In this document: one piece after another, positions 17,695 through 32,741 of the stretch
Position numbering within the stretch: the stretch's first letter is position 1
Layout: each line of letters opens with the position of its first letter
NCBI RefSeq assembly: GCF_002855555.1
Contig: NZ_PKRT01000001.1
Location: 2,322,001 to 2,386,000 of the forward strand
From: Novosphingobium sp. TH158
GTDB lineage: Bacteria > Pseudomonadota > Alphaproteobacteria > Sphingomonadales > Sphingomonadaceae
Direction of reading: 5' to 3'
Length of the DNA stretch: 64,000 bases
Translations under genes and position numbers: made by a program
The notes under the pieces: model-generated
What the model was told of the DNA's origin: nothing
Databases searched by the model: none
What the model saw: only the letters and a program-made list of their open reading frames with translations

Positions 17695-18740
17695 CCCCGG
17701 ACGCTTCGCTTTCCGCCATTTTCGAACGCCTGATCGGCCATTCCGGGCCGATCAGCGTGGCGCACTACATGGCCGAGGCGAACGCCCGCTACTATGCCTC
17801 CAAGGACCCGTTCGGCGAGGCGGGCGATTTCATCACCGCCCCCGAAATCAGCCAGATGTTCGGCGAACTGATCGGCCTGTGGCTGGCTGACATGTGGATC
17901 CGTGCCGGCCGGGAAGAGCCCGTGCACTATGTCGAACTGGGGCCTGGCCGCGGCACGCTTGCGCGCGATGCGCTTGCCGCGACGAAGCGCTATGGCCTGA
18001 CCCCGCGGGTCCATTTCGTCGAAACGTCCACCCGGCTGAAGGATATTCAGCTCGCGACCATGCCCGATGCGATCTGGCATGACGATCTTTCCACCGTCCC
18101 CTTCCAGGGGCCGATCCTGCTGGTGGCGAACGAGTTTCTCGACGCCCTGCCGGTACGCCAGATGGTGAAGACGGGCGATGGCTGGCGCGAGCGGATGGTG
18201 GGCTTCCAGCAGGGCCGGTTCCTGCCCGTGGCGGGCCAGATGCCGATGGATGCCGCCGTGCCCGAGGCGCGCCGCGAGGCAGCGGAGGGGACGATCATCG
18301 AAACCTGCCCGGCAGCGGCCGCCATCGTCTATGAAGTCGCCGGGCGGCTGGTCGAACAGGGCGGCGCTGCGCTGTTCATCGATTACGGCACTGACACGAT
18401 CCGCGACGGATCGACGCTGCAGGCGGTCCGCGCCCACCGCAAGGTCGATCCCTTCGCCGCACCGGGAGAAGCGGACCTTACGGCGCACGTGGATTTTGCT
18501 ACGCTGGCCCCGATCGTCGAATCGCGGGGGTGCCGCTGGCTCGGCACGGTTCCGCAGGGCCGCTGGTTGCGCGCACTGGGGATCGAAGCCCGGGCTGAAG
18601 CGCTCGCCCAGTTCGCGCCGCAACATGCCGGGGCCGTGCGATCGGCCATGGACCGGCTGATCGGGGAGGGGCAGATGGGTTTGCTGTTCAAGGTATTCGG
18701 CATGGCCGCGCCGCGCTGGCCCGATGGAGCGGGCTTCTGA
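17691..18740 (+). CDS. MidA-type SAM-dependent methyltransferase (NDUFAF7 family)
   Basis: 349 residues of the DUF185/MidA family. HYMAEANARYYASKDPFGEAGDFITAPEISQMFGE and the SAM-binding HYVELGPGRGTLARD (near residue 80) are characteristic, as is LLVANEFLDALPV. The mitochondrial relative NDUFAF7 methylates an arginine of complex I subunit NDUFS2; a similar bacterial role is an inference. Start taken at 17691, overlapping the lgt stop. Confidence 0.9.
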   Translation: MTPDASLSAIFERLIGHSGPISVAHYMAEANARYYASKDPFGEAGDFITAPEISQMFGELIGLWLADMWIRAGREEPVHYVELGPGRGTLARDALAATKRYGLTPRVHFVETSTRLKDIQLATMPDAIWHDDLSTVPFQGPILLVANEFLDALPVRQMVKTGDGWRERMVGFQQGRFLPVAGQMPMDAAVPEARREAAEGTIIETCPAAAAIVYEVAGRLVEQGGAALFIDYGTDTIRDGSTLQAVRAHRKVDPFAAPGEADLTAHVDFATLAPIVESRGCRWLGTVPQGRWLRALGIEARAEALAQFAPQHAGAVRSAMDRLIGEGQMGLLFKVFGMAAPRWPDGAGF

Positions 18741-18778
18741 CCGGAGGCACACCGCGCTATTCGATCTTCACCCGCTGC

Positions 18779-19414
18779 GTGCGGGCGGTGTTGTTATTCT
18801 TCTACCACCTGCAGGGATGGAAGCTGGAAGGCGGCGGGCCGCAATCGCGGCGCTGCATCATCATCGGCGCACCGCACACCACCAACTGGGATTTCATCTT
18901 CTTCGCCGGCGCCACGCACGAACTGGGCCTGCACGCCGGCTTCATGGGCAAGGACACGCTTTTCCGCTGGCCGATGGGGCGCTTCATGCGCGAAATGGGC
19001 GGGGTTCCCGTGGTGCGATCATCGCGCCAGAACTATGTCGAACAGATGATCGAGGCATTCCGCACCCGTGACGAGCTGATGCTGGTGATCGCGCCCGAAG
19101 GCACGCGCAAGCAGGCCCGGCGCTGGAAATCGGGCTTCTATCATATTGCCGTCGGCGCAGGGGTGCCGATCGTCCTGGGGTGGCTCGATTACAACACCCG
19201 TCGCGGCGGGCTGGGCCCGGAAATGATGATGACCGGCGATTACCCCGCCGATATGGCGCGCATCCGCGCCTTTTACGAAGAACGCCTGCCAGGCCATCCG
19301 CAACTGGCCGCGATTACCGCCGGAGACGAAAGCGATGACCGAGATCCTGCTCACCAACGCCGTGCTGATCGGCGCGCTCATGCTGGCGCTGTGCGCGCTG
19401 GCGGTGCGGATTGA
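18779..19414 (+). CDS. 1-acyl-glycerol-3-phosphate acyltransferase-like (PlsC-family) protein
   Basis: PlsC-like fold: the acyltransferase HX4D motif is present as APHTTNWDF, followed by GKDTLFRWPMGRFMREMGG and the IAPEGTRKQARRWKSGFYHIA block (EGTR motif). GTG at 18779 is the first conventional start, but the codons just upstream (reading PRYSIFTRC) look conserved and no ribosome site precedes the GTG, so translation may begin earlier, perhaps at CTG 18737 that overlaps the previous stop. The 3' end runs 80 bases into the DUF1295 gene, where the reading looks like frame shadow; either an ordinary long overlap or a small frameshift. The acyl acceptor is unknown. Confidence 0.8.
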   Translation: MRAVLLFFYHLQGWKLEGGGPQSRRCIIIGAPHTTNWDFIFFAGATHELGLHAGFMGKDTLFRWPMGRFMREMGGVPVVRSSRQNYVEQMIEAFRTRDELMLVIAPEGTRKQARRWKSGFYHIAVGAGVPIVLGWLDYNTRRGGLGPEMMMTGDYPADMARIRAFYEERLPGHPQLAAITAGDESDDRDPAHQRRADRRAHAGAVRAGGAD

Positions 19415-20126
19415 CGATGTTTCCTTCATCGATGCGGTCTGGGGGGCGGGCATGGCGCTGCTCGCCTTCTCGGCCTGGCTGCAACTGGGCGATCCGGGCC
19501 AGCGCGCCGGACTGATTTCCGCCATGGCGGTGATCTGGGGCCTGCGGCTTGGCCTGCACCTGCTGATCCGCTGGCGGGCGAGCGGGGAAGATCCGCGTTA
19601 CAAGAAGATCCTCGCCCCCGCGCGCGAAGCGGGCCGCTATGGCCGCGGCGCCTTGCTGCGGGTTTTCCTGCCCCAGGCGGTGCTGCTTTGGATTACCTGC
19701 CTTCCCGCCCAGGCTGGCATCGCCGCCAGCGGTATCGCGCCGGCCGGCACGCTCGCCATGGCGGGTGCGGCGCTGTGGCTGATCGGCATGGTGTTCGAGA
19801 CGGTGGGGGATTGGCAGCTGACGCGCTTCCGCGCCGATCCGGCAAACAAGGGCCGCGTGCTCGATACTGGCCTGTGGCGCTATACCCGCCACCCCAACTA
19901 TTTCGGCGATGCCTGCGTCTGGTGGGGCATCTGGCTGGCGGCGGCGGAGGCTGGCTTGGGTGTGGCGCTTGGCACGCTTATCGGTCCGGTCTTCCTGACC
20001 TTCACGCTGACGCGCTGGTCGGGAAAGCCGCTGCTGGAACGCAGCCTGGTGCAGAACCGCCCCGGCTATGCGGAATACGTGGCGCGCACCTCGGGCTTCA
20101 TCCCCTGGCCGCCGAAGCGGGGCTAG
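19335..20126 (+). CDS. DUF1295 family membrane protein (steroid reductase-like)
   Basis: 263 residues with about six membrane helices. The C-terminal signature GRVLDTGLWRYTRHPNYFGDACVWWGIWL followed by PLLERSLVQNRPGYAEYVARTSGFIPWPP defines DUF1295, related to 3-oxo-5-alpha-steroid 4-dehydrogenases and isoprenylcysteine methyltransferases. The N-terminal helix starts at once (ILLTNAVLIGALMLALCAL), supporting 19335. The enzymatic reaction in bacteria is not established. Confidence 0.87.
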   Translation: MTEILLTNAVLIGALMLALCALAVRIDDVSFIDAVWGAGMALLAFSAWLQLGDPGQRAGLISAMAVIWGLRLGLHLLIRWRASGEDPRYKKILAPAREAGRYGRGALLRVFLPQAVLLWITCLPAQAGIAASGIAPAGTLAMAGAALWLIGMVFETVGDWQLTRFRADPANKGRVLDTGLWRYTRHPNYFGDACVWWGIWLAAAEAGLGVALGTLIGPVFLTFTLTRWSGKPLLERSLVQNRPGYAEYVARTSGFIPWPPKRG

Positions 20127-20129
20127 GCC

Positions 20130-21836
20130 TCAGTTCGCGACCGAAAGGTCGCTCGTGCGGCCAACCGGGGGCATCTGCCGCACCGGCTCGGCACGAATCC
20201 ACGCTTCGAGCGCTTCCAGATCTTCCGCGCCGGTCACCGTCTCGGTTCCTTCGCGGAACATGGTGAAGCTGTCCCCGCCGGCAGACAGGAAGCTGTTCAT
20301 CGTCACGCGATAGCGGCGGGCCGGATCGATCGGCTTGCCGTCCAGCGTCGCAGAAACCACGCGCTGGCCTTCGGGTCGCCGCGTGTCGTAGCGCATGGCA
20401 AAGCCTTGCGACGGTGCGAGCAATTGCACGAAGCCATCTGCATCGAACTGTTGTTCCAGCAGCTTCAGCAATTGCGCGCCGGTCATCGTCTTGGTCACCA
20501 GCGTGTTGCCGAAAGGCTGGGCGGCATAGATATCGGCAAAGCGTATCGATCCGTCGGCAGCAGGCGTGATCCCGGCCCGGATGCCCGAGGGGTTCATGAA
20601 GGCCACCTGCGCGCCTGCCGGACGGGTGGCAGCAAGCTGGGCATCGGCGATCAGGTTGCCGAAGCTCGATTCGATTGTCGAAGCCGGCTTGTCCGAACCG
20701 GCGGAGAGCTTGCCCACGGGCCGCTCCGCCACTTCGCGCGCGGCTGCGGCATAGCGCGCGACATAGGCGGCCATTGCCTGGTCGATCCCGCCCGTGGTGC
20801 TGCCATCGGCGCGGACCAGCACGTTGCGCGCTTCGGAGGAGAGGACCTTGCCGCGCTTCGGATCGACCTTCAGCGTCACGTCGGTAAGGAAGGTGCCGCC
20901 ATAGCCGGCGCTGGTGACGAGGATTGGGCGCGAGGGATCGATCTTCGCATAGTCGCAGACGTAGAAGTTGTGCGTGTGGCCGGACAGGACAAGGTTCACG
21001 CGCGGATCGAGCCGCGACAGGATGCCCAGGAGCGGCCCGTTGATGCCCTCGCAGCCGGGCGCATCGTTCGGCCTTTCGCTGTAGAGCCCCTGATGGATGG
21101 CGACGACCAGCACGTCGGCGCCCTTGGCCACCAGCTCTGGCACCTGCGCGTTGATCGCATCGGCCTCGTCCGAGAATGCCAGCCCGTCGACACCGCTGGG
21201 GGTGACGAGGTTCGGCGTATCCTTCAGCGTCAGCCCGATCACCCCGATGGTCACCTTGGCCCCGGACTTGCGGATGGTCCGCAGGCCGGCCGCGGGAAAC
21301 AGCGTTTCCCCGGTGCTTTTGGTGGTGACGTTGGCAGAGAGGAAGCGGAATTTCGCGCCCTTGAACTGCTCCACCTGACAGGGCTTGCGGATCGACAGCC
21401 GGGCGCAGCCGCCATCCTGCATGCGTCGCAGTTCCTGCCAGCCGCGATCGAATTCGTGGTTGCCCACTGCGTTGAAATCCAGCCCGATGGCATTCATCGC
21501 GTTGACCGACGGTTCATCGAGGAACAGCGAGGAGATCAGAGGGCTGGCGCTGATAAGGTCGCCGGCGGAAATCACCAGCGTATCGGGATCGCTGCGCCGG
21601 CGCTGGGCAATCGCGGCGGAAAGCGCCGCCGCGCCGCCGACCTGCACCTTCTCCTGCGTGCCGTCCGCCGATACCAGGGTGAAGGGCCGTCCGATCGGCT
21701 CGAGGTTGCCGTGGAAATCGTTGATACCGACGATTCGCACCGCCACCGGGCCTGCTGCCGGCCTGCTGCCGCTCGTCGCGCAGGCGGCGAGCAACAGGGT
21801 GGCTCCGAGCGCGGCGAACGGACGCAGGCTGCGCAT
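20130..21836 (-). CDS. Bifunctional metallophosphatase/5'-nucleotidase lipoprotein
   Basis: 568 residues. The signal peptide ends in the lipobox LLAAC (Cys18-19), so it is probably membrane-anchored outside the cytoplasm. The N-terminal metallophosphoesterase domain has the metal ligands in INDFHGNLE, SAGDLI, GNHEFDRGW and LSGHTHNFY. The C-terminal 5'-nucleotidase domain has FMNPSGIRAGI and AQPFGNTLVTKTMTG. Family members hydrolyse extracellular nucleotides to nucleosides and phosphate. The frame is open upstream through gyrB, but ATG 21836 begins the signal peptide. It lies three bases past the gyrB stop, so probable read-through from gyrB. Confidence 0.9.
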   Translation of the reverse strand: MRSLRPFAALGATLLLAACATSGSRPAAGPVAVRIVGINDFHGNLEPIGRPFTLVSADGTQEKVQVGGAAALSAAIAQRRRSDPDTLVISAGDLISASPLISSLFLDEPSVNAMNAIGLDFNAVGNHEFDRGWQELRRMQDGGCARLSIRKPCQVEQFKGAKFRFLSANVTTKSTGETLFPAAGLRTIRKSGAKVTIGVIGLTLKDTPNLVTPSGVDGLAFSDEADAINAQVPELVAKGADVLVVAIHQGLYSERPNDAPGCEGINGPLLGILSRLDPRVNLVLSGHTHNFYVCDYAKIDPSRPILVTSAGYGGTFLTDVTLKVDPKRGKVLSSEARNVLVRADGSTTGGIDQAMAAYVARYAAAAREVAERPVGKLSAGSDKPASTIESSFGNLIADAQLAATRPAGAQVAFMNPSGIRAGITPAADGSIRFADIYAAQPFGNTLVTKTMTGAQLLKLLEQQFDADGFVQLLAPSQGFAMRYDTRRPEGQRVVSATLDGKPIDPARRYRVTMNSFLSAGGDSFTMFREGTETVTGAEDLEALEAWIRAEPVRQMPPVGRTSDLSVAN

Positions 21837-21838
21837 CG

Positions 21839-27301
<5,463 letters not shown>

Positions 27302-27326
27302 GTGGCTGCCGGACGGGCGGAAAATG

Positions 27327-27349
27327 GAAATGTTATATTGTAACATGAA
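27327..27349. promoter_or_regulatory. Zur box (zinc uptake regulator operator)
   Basis: Perfect inverted repeat ATGTTA / TAACAT around TATTG at 27330-27346, flanked by GA on the left and GAA on the right. It closely follows the E. coli Zur consensus GAAATGTTATAnTATAACATTTC. It lies about 60 bases before the start of a His/Asp-rich TonB-dependent receptor, the usual position for zinc-starvation control. Confidence 0.8.
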
Positions 27350-27407
27350 TTGATACGCGCTAATGCGCCGGCACGGCCCCGGACGGGGCGCAAACCGGCG
27401 AGTTGCA

Positions 27408-29501
27408 ATGTTGATGAAGAATACCCTGCTTTTCGGCGTCGCCGCCGCAGCGATCTGCACCGTGCCTTCCGCTTTTGCGCAGGAGCATGATGAAAAGCAC
27501 ATCGACGAGGATATCGTCGTAACCGGTGCGCTGATCCGCAATCGCGTTGACGTGCTATCGGGCGTCGCCATCGTTTCGGGCGAGGAACTGGCCCAGCACC
27601 TGCGCCCTTCGCTGGGCGAAACGCTCGATCACACGCCGGGCGTCTCGGCCACATCGTTCGGGCCTTCGGCCTCGCGCCCGGTGCTGCGCGGCCTGCAGGG
27701 CGAGCGCGTGCGCGTGCTGACCGATGGTATCGGCACGATCGACGTGTCCAACACTTCGGTGGACCATGCCACGGCGGTCAACCCGCTGCTGGCTGAACGC
27801 ATCGAAGTGCTGCGCGGGCCGCAGTCGCTGCTCTACGGTGCCTCGGCAATCGGCGGCGTCGTTAACGTCATCAGTCGCCGCATCCCGACCTCCGTGCCGG
27901 ACGAGCCGATCCATATTGGCGCCGTGGCTTCCTATGGCTCCGCGGCAGACGAGCGCACGCTGGCCGGAACGGCGGCAATGCCGCTTGGCGAGAACTTCGT
28001 GGTCCACGTCGATGGTTCCTGGTCGAAGAGCGACGACCTGCGTATCGGCGGTTTCGCGCTGACACCGGCCCTGCGCGCGCAGGCAATTGCGTCCAGCCTG
28101 CTACCGCCTGAACCGGATTCCGACATCGATTTCCTTGAAAACGCCGCCGTTGCCGGACGGCTGCCCAACACTGCTGCGCGCAGCTGGGATGCAGCGGTAA
28201 GCGCAGCCTATATCAACGAGGGCGGCAACATCGCGGTCGCCTACAGCCACATCGACAACCTCTATGGCATTCCGCTGCGCTTTGCGACGCAACCGGGTCA
28301 GGAGCAGGAAGCGCCGCGCATCCATGTAAAGCAGGACCGCATCGATGCCCGCGCCGAGATCGCGCCACAGGGCGCAGTGATCTCGAAGCTGGGCCTGCGC
28401 TTCGGCTTTGCCGACTATCGCCATGCCGAGCTTGAGGAAGACGGCGCGGTCGGTACCGAATTCTTCAACAAGGGGCTGGAGACGCGCTTCGAGATTACCC
28501 AGGCCGATCGCGGCGGCTGGTCGGGCGTTACCGGCGCGCAATATGTGAACCGCAACTTCAACGTGGTCGGCGCAGAAGCGTTCCTGCCGCGATTTTCGGT
28601 CAGCCAGTTCGGCCTGTTCACCATGCAGCAGTTCGAACTCGATGCCCTGAAGGTAGAGGCCGGCGCGCGCTATGACCGCTCGGTCATGCACGCAAAGCCG
28701 GTGTCGCTGGCCGGGGCCTTCGTTCCGGCCCTGCGCACTTTCGATACCGTCTCCGGCTCGCTGGGTGCGTCCTGGCGGTTTGCCGAAGAATGGCGCTTCG
28801 GGGTCAACCTGTCGCGCACGTCACGCGCGCCGGCGGCGGAAGAGCTGTTCGCCAATGGCCCGCACGCCGGAACCAATGCTTACGAGATCGGCGATCTCGA
28901 CCTCAAGCCCGAGCGCACCTGGAGCGTCGAGGCGCTGCTGCGCGGCAAGGGCGATGGCTATTCGCTGGAAGCGTCGGCCTATCACTCGTGGTTCTCGAAC
29001 TTCATTTTCGACGGGCGTACCGGCGGGTTCGAAGACGGGCTGCCTGTCTACCAGATCGGGCAGGCCGATGCGCGCTTCTATGGTTTCGAGGTCGAGGGCA
29101 CCCTGCGCCTCGCCACCTTCGGCGACTGGAAGCTCGAGGCCGATGCCCTGGTCGACTATGTCCATGCCGAGATCGAAAGCTATGGCCCTGCACCCCGCAT
29201 CCCGCCGCTGCGCGTGCTGGGCGGACTTTCGCTGACGTCGGAAAAGTGGGATCTGCGCGCCGAGGTTGAGCGGGTGACGGGCCAGGACCGGGTCGCGCCC
29301 AACGAAACGCCGACGCCGGGCTTCACCATGACCAACCTTGAACTGGCCTGGCGCCCCTGGGGCGGTCACCAGCCGCTGAGCTTCATGCTGAGCGCCAGCA
29401 ACCTATTCAACGTCAACGCCCGCCGCCATGCAAGCTTCCTGAAGGATTACGCGCCGCTGGCCGGTCGTGACATCCGCATTTCGGTGCGGCTGGAAATCTG
29501 A
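27408..29501 (+). CDS. znuD: TonB-dependent receptor, ZnuD-like (zinc)
   Basis: Outer-membrane 22-strand receptor, 697 residues. The signal peptide (LMKNTLLFGVAAAAICTVPSAFAQ) is followed by a short metal-friendly segment EHDEKHIDE and TonB box DIVVTG. The plug domain is seen in ETLDHTPGVSATSFGPSASRPVLRG and ERIEVLRGPQSLLYGASAIGGVVNVI. The barrel contains NLSRTSRAPAAEELFANGPHAGTNAYEIGD, typical of ZnuD-type receptors. The C-terminal strand ends in an aromatic-poor DIRISVRLEI. The Zur box upstream supports zinc (or zincophore) uptake in zinc-poor conditions. ATG 27414 is an alternative start. Confidence 0.88.
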   Translation: MLMKNTLLFGVAAAAICTVPSAFAQEHDEKHIDEDIVVTGALIRNRVDVLSGVAIVSGEELAQHLRPSLGETLDHTPGVSATSFGPSASRPVLRGLQGERVRVLTDGIGTIDVSNTSVDHATAVNPLLAERIEVLRGPQSLLYGASAIGGVVNVISRRIPTSVPDEPIHIGAVASYGSAADERTLAGTAAMPLGENFVVHVDGSWSKSDDLRIGGFALTPALRAQAIASSLLPPEPDSDIDFLENAAVAGRLPNTAARSWDAAVSAAYINEGGNIAVAYSHIDNLYGIPLRFATQPGQEQEAPRIHVKQDRIDARAEIAPQGAVISKLGLRFGFADYRHAELEEDGAVGTEFFNKGLETRFEITQADRGGWSGVTGAQYVNRNFNVVGAEAFLPRFSVSQFGLFTMQQFELDALKVEAGARYDRSVMHAKPVSLAGAFVPALRTFDTVSGSLGASWRFAEEWRFGVNLSRTSRAPAAEELFANGPHAGTNAYEIGDLDLKPERTWSVEALLRGKGDGYSLEASAYHSWFSNFIFDGRTGGFEDGLPVYQIGQADARFYGFEVEGTLRLATFGDWKLEADALVDYVHAEIESYGPAPRIPPLRVLGGLSLTSEKWDLRAEVERVTGQDRVAPNETPTPGFTMTNLELAWRPWGGHQPLSFMLSASNLFNVNARRHASFLKDYAPLAGRDIRISVRLEI

Positions 29502-29525
29502 TTTGCCAGGGCCGCAAATGCGAAA

Positions 29526-29560
29526 CGGCCGCCGGGCAAATGCCGGGCGGCCGCTTGCTT
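29526..29560 (+). terminator. Hairpin downstream of the zinc receptor gene
   Basis: CGGCCGCCGGGC (29526-29537) pairs with GCCGGGCGGCCG (29542-29553) with one mismatch and a 4-base loop AAAT, then CTTGCTTT. Strong stem but broken T tract. Probably ends transcription of the receptor gene and could act for the converging peptide gene too. Confidence 0.6.
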
Positions 29561-29582
29561 TGGGGGAGTGCTGCTTAGACGC

Positions 29583-29666
29583 TCAGGCGAGCGTCGCGGT
29601 GAAGATCAGGCCGCTGGTCGTAGCGGCAGCGATCACCGGCAGCACGATCGAGTAGATGCTGCGCAT
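29583..29666 (-). CDS. 27-residue membrane peptide A
   Basis: Encodes 27 residues starting MRSIYSIVLPVIAAATTSG and ending LIFTATLA, essentially one membrane helix with a short basic N-terminus. A canonical ribosome site, AGGAG, lies seven bases before the ATG, strong for this genome. A 33-base hairpin ends exactly at that ribosome site. A second 27-residue peptide on the same strand upstream aligns without gaps. No family recognised. It could be a regulatory or stress membrane peptide, or a toxin-like peptide; no antisense RNA was identified. Confidence 0.55.
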   Translation of the reverse strand: MRSIYSIVLPVIAAATTSGLIFTATLA

Positions 29667-29677
29667 TGGTATCTCCT

Positions 29678-29710
29678 GTTGCATGTGCGAATGCACTTCG
29701 CAGTTGCAAC
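29678..29710 (-). promoter_or_regulatory. Leader hairpin next to the ribosome site of peptide A
   Basis: Arms GTTGCA..TGCGAA and TTCGCA..TGCAAC around a 5-base loop form a 14-bp stem with one 2-base internal mismatch. On the minus-strand RNA, its 3' arm ends directly at the AGGAG of peptide A. Such a fold could hide or expose the ribosome site; this is an inference from the sequence alone. Confidence 0.45.
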
Positions 29711-29781
29711 ATAAGTATTTCGATAGAGTATACAAGCGCGTTTGACGCGCGGGCAGTTGCAGAAAACGCAACTTACGGCCC

Positions 29782-29814
29782 AAAAAAGAGGCCGCCCACT
29801 TGCGTGAGCGGCCC
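29782..29814 (-). terminator. Rho-independent terminator downstream of peptide B
   Basis: On the minus strand, GGCCGCTCAC and GTGGGCGGCC pair (one G-U) around GCAA, followed by CTCTTTTTT. A textbook terminator 47 bases past the stop of the 27-residue gene at 29861-29944, showing that the gene is a defined transcription unit. Farther along (29755-29773 and 29736-29750) two more small perfect inverted repeats lie before peptide A. Confidence 0.85.
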
Positions 29815-29860
29815 CTGCGGCCTGGCGTCTGATCAGGCCGAAGCTTCAATAAGCCTTGGA

Positions 29861-29944
29861 TTACATAAGCGTAAGGACGAATCCGATGGTGCTTGCAAGC
29901 ATTGCAAGGACAACGCCCAGGATGGTTTCGTTGCGGGTGTGCAT
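29861..29944 (-). CDS. 27-residue membrane peptide B
   Basis: Encodes MHTRNETILGVVLAMLAS followed by TIGFVLTLM: one hydrophobic helix after a short polar N-terminus. GGAG lies eight bases before the ATG. It has its own sigma-70-like promoter (around 29991-30020) and terminator (29782-29814). It matches peptide A at 8 of 27 positions without gaps (shared L9, V11, A14, S18, F22, T25, L26), with several conservative changes, which suggests duplication. No known family recognised. Confidence 0.55.
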   Translation of the reverse strand: MHTRNETILGVVLAMLASTIGFVLTLM

Positions 29945-29990
29945 GGTCAGTCTCCAGAATTCATGGTGCCGATTCGGCATCCTCACCTAC

Positions 29991-30020
29991 ATTATTATAG
30001 CAGTGCTTATAATGTTTCAA
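29991..30020 (-). promoter_or_regulatory. Promoter of peptide B with overlapping near-palindrome
   Basis: On the minus strand a -35-like TTGAAA (complement of 30015-30020) is followed by TATAAT (complement of 29994-29999, spacer 15) or AATAAT (spacer 18). Between and over them is a near-perfect palindrome, TTATTATAGCA / TGCTTATAA (29992-30012), one base off symmetry. This could be an operator controlling the peptide. Confidence 0.5.
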
Positions 30021-30124
30021 CCGCTAATAGCGGCAGCAGGTAAAGGCTTGGTTGACGGCGACGTGCTGGGGATCGCGGCCTGCTGCTGCTGGACAGGCGG
30101 TGGAGCCGCCTTTATCGGCGCTGC

Positions 30125-31682
<1,558 letters not shown>

Positions 31683-31684
<2 letters not shown>

Positions 31685-31724
31685 ACCGGATCACGTGAAC
31701 GTCCGGGGGACGTTCGCCCGGTTT
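31683..31724. terminator. Bidirectional-type terminator after guaA
   Basis: An inner stem GAACGTCC/GGACGTTC (31697-31715) is nested within an outer stem AAACCGG/CCGGTTT (31683-31689 and 31718-31724). It lies between the ends of the convergent guaA and asparaginase-like genes. The A/T arms give weak T tracts on both sides. Confidence 0.6.
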
Positions 31725-31752
31725 GCGCCGTGGCGCAAGGAGCCGCAGGGCG

Positions 31753-32247
31753 CTAGATCGCCACGAACTTCCCAGCCTCGCGGTCCTTGCGGACTTTTAG
31801 CCCGTCGAACACCTGCCCGCTCATGGCGATCCACACGCCGGGAGGGGCGGTCTGCGCCGTAGCGAAGGCCATGCCGAGGTTGAAGGGCGCATCGGTTTCG
31901 GCAAAGCGCGCCGGGCTCAAGGCGCCGGTCAGCACCACTGTCTTGCCGGGAACTTCGCTGGCGATGACCTTTGCGGTCTCGGTCATCGTGTCGGTGCCGT
32001 GCGTGATGACAACGCGGGCTTCGGGCGCTTCGCGCGCGGCCGAGGCGATCAGGGTGCGGTCGGCATCGGTCAGCTCAAGACTGTCCTTGCGCATCAGCTC
32101 CACGACCCGGAACGGCAGCGCAACGCGCGCCTCCTTCAGCAGTTCCGGAATGCCGCTGTCGACGATCTGGTATTCGGAGAGCGCGTCGAAATAAGCCTTG
32201 TCGATCGTGCCGCCGGTGGTGAGGACGAGGATGGAACTGTCAGTCAT
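31753..32247 (-). CDS. Short asparaginase-like protein (N-terminal domain only)
   Basis: 164 residues, about half of a typical L-asparaginase. The first catalytic Thr (TTGGTIDKAY) and the second triad Thr-Asp (THGTDTMTETA) are present. The region equivalent to the catalytic Lys162 of E. coli type II enzyme reads ATAQTAPPGV, with no Lys at that place by my alignment, and the C-terminal domain that completes the active site is absent. Stand-alone proteins of this kind occur in proteobacteria; whether they hydrolyse asparagine is doubtful. Confidence 0.82.
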   Translation of the reverse strand: MTDSSILVLTTGGTIDKAYFDALSEYQIVDSGIPELLKEARVALPFRVVELMRKDSLELTDADRTLIASAAREAPEARVVITHGTDTMTETAKVIASEVPGKTVVLTGALSPARFAETDAPFNLGMAFATAQTAPPGVWIAMSGQVFDGLKVRKDREAGKFVAI

Positions 32248-32278
32248 CCCCGTCCCTTAGCCCGGCTTGCGCGGTCCG

Positions 32279-32680
32279 TCAGCCGGGATCGGATACCTTG
32301 CGATAAGGCACGAATTCATCGAGGCTCACGAAACCGCTGTACCACATGCCCGTGCGCTCGTGCAGCCGGACGAGGTCCATGCGGCAAAGCTGGCTGCCGT
32401 GCGTTTCGGTGACGAGGATATCGTCATCGTCGAGCGAAGCCGCATTCTTCGGGCGGTTGACGTAAATCACCGAACCGGAGTTGTAGGCGATGGCCGTCTT
32501 GTCGAACACCTGCGTGTCGCGCGCGTTCATCAGGCTGATGCAGCTGACCGGCTTTCCGGCAACGCGACCTTCAAGCAGCTTGGCCAGCTTTTGCTCGGGC
32601 GTCTGCTTCGGCTTTGCCGAAACGACCGCCGGGGCCGCAAGCAGCGAGGCGGCGGACAGGGCGAGGATGAGCTTCTTCAT
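32279..32680 (-). CDS. Exported hypothetical protein (133 aa)
   Basis: Sec signal peptide MKKLILALSAASLLAAPAVVSA, then a small, acidic/basic mature domain with two cysteines (VSCISLMNARD and GSQLCRMDLVRL) that may form a disulfide. The mature part has VYDKT-like strand patterning and LVTETHGSQLCR. An upstream in-frame ATG (32701) precedes a poor N-terminus, so 32680 is chosen. No function recognised; homologs occur in sphingomonads as far as I can tell from the pattern. Confidence 0.75.
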   Translation of the reverse strand: MKKLILALSAASLLAAPAVVSAKPKQTPEQKLAKLLEGRVAGKPVSCISLMNARDTQVFDKTAIAYNSGSVIYVNRPKNAASLDDDDILVTETHGSQLCRMDLVRLHERTGMWYSGFVSLDEFVPYRKVSDPG

Positions 32681-32741
32681 CACGGTTCTCCCGAATATCA
32701 CCGGTCAATCTGCCCCGGCATAGCTGAACGGCGGCTGAAAA

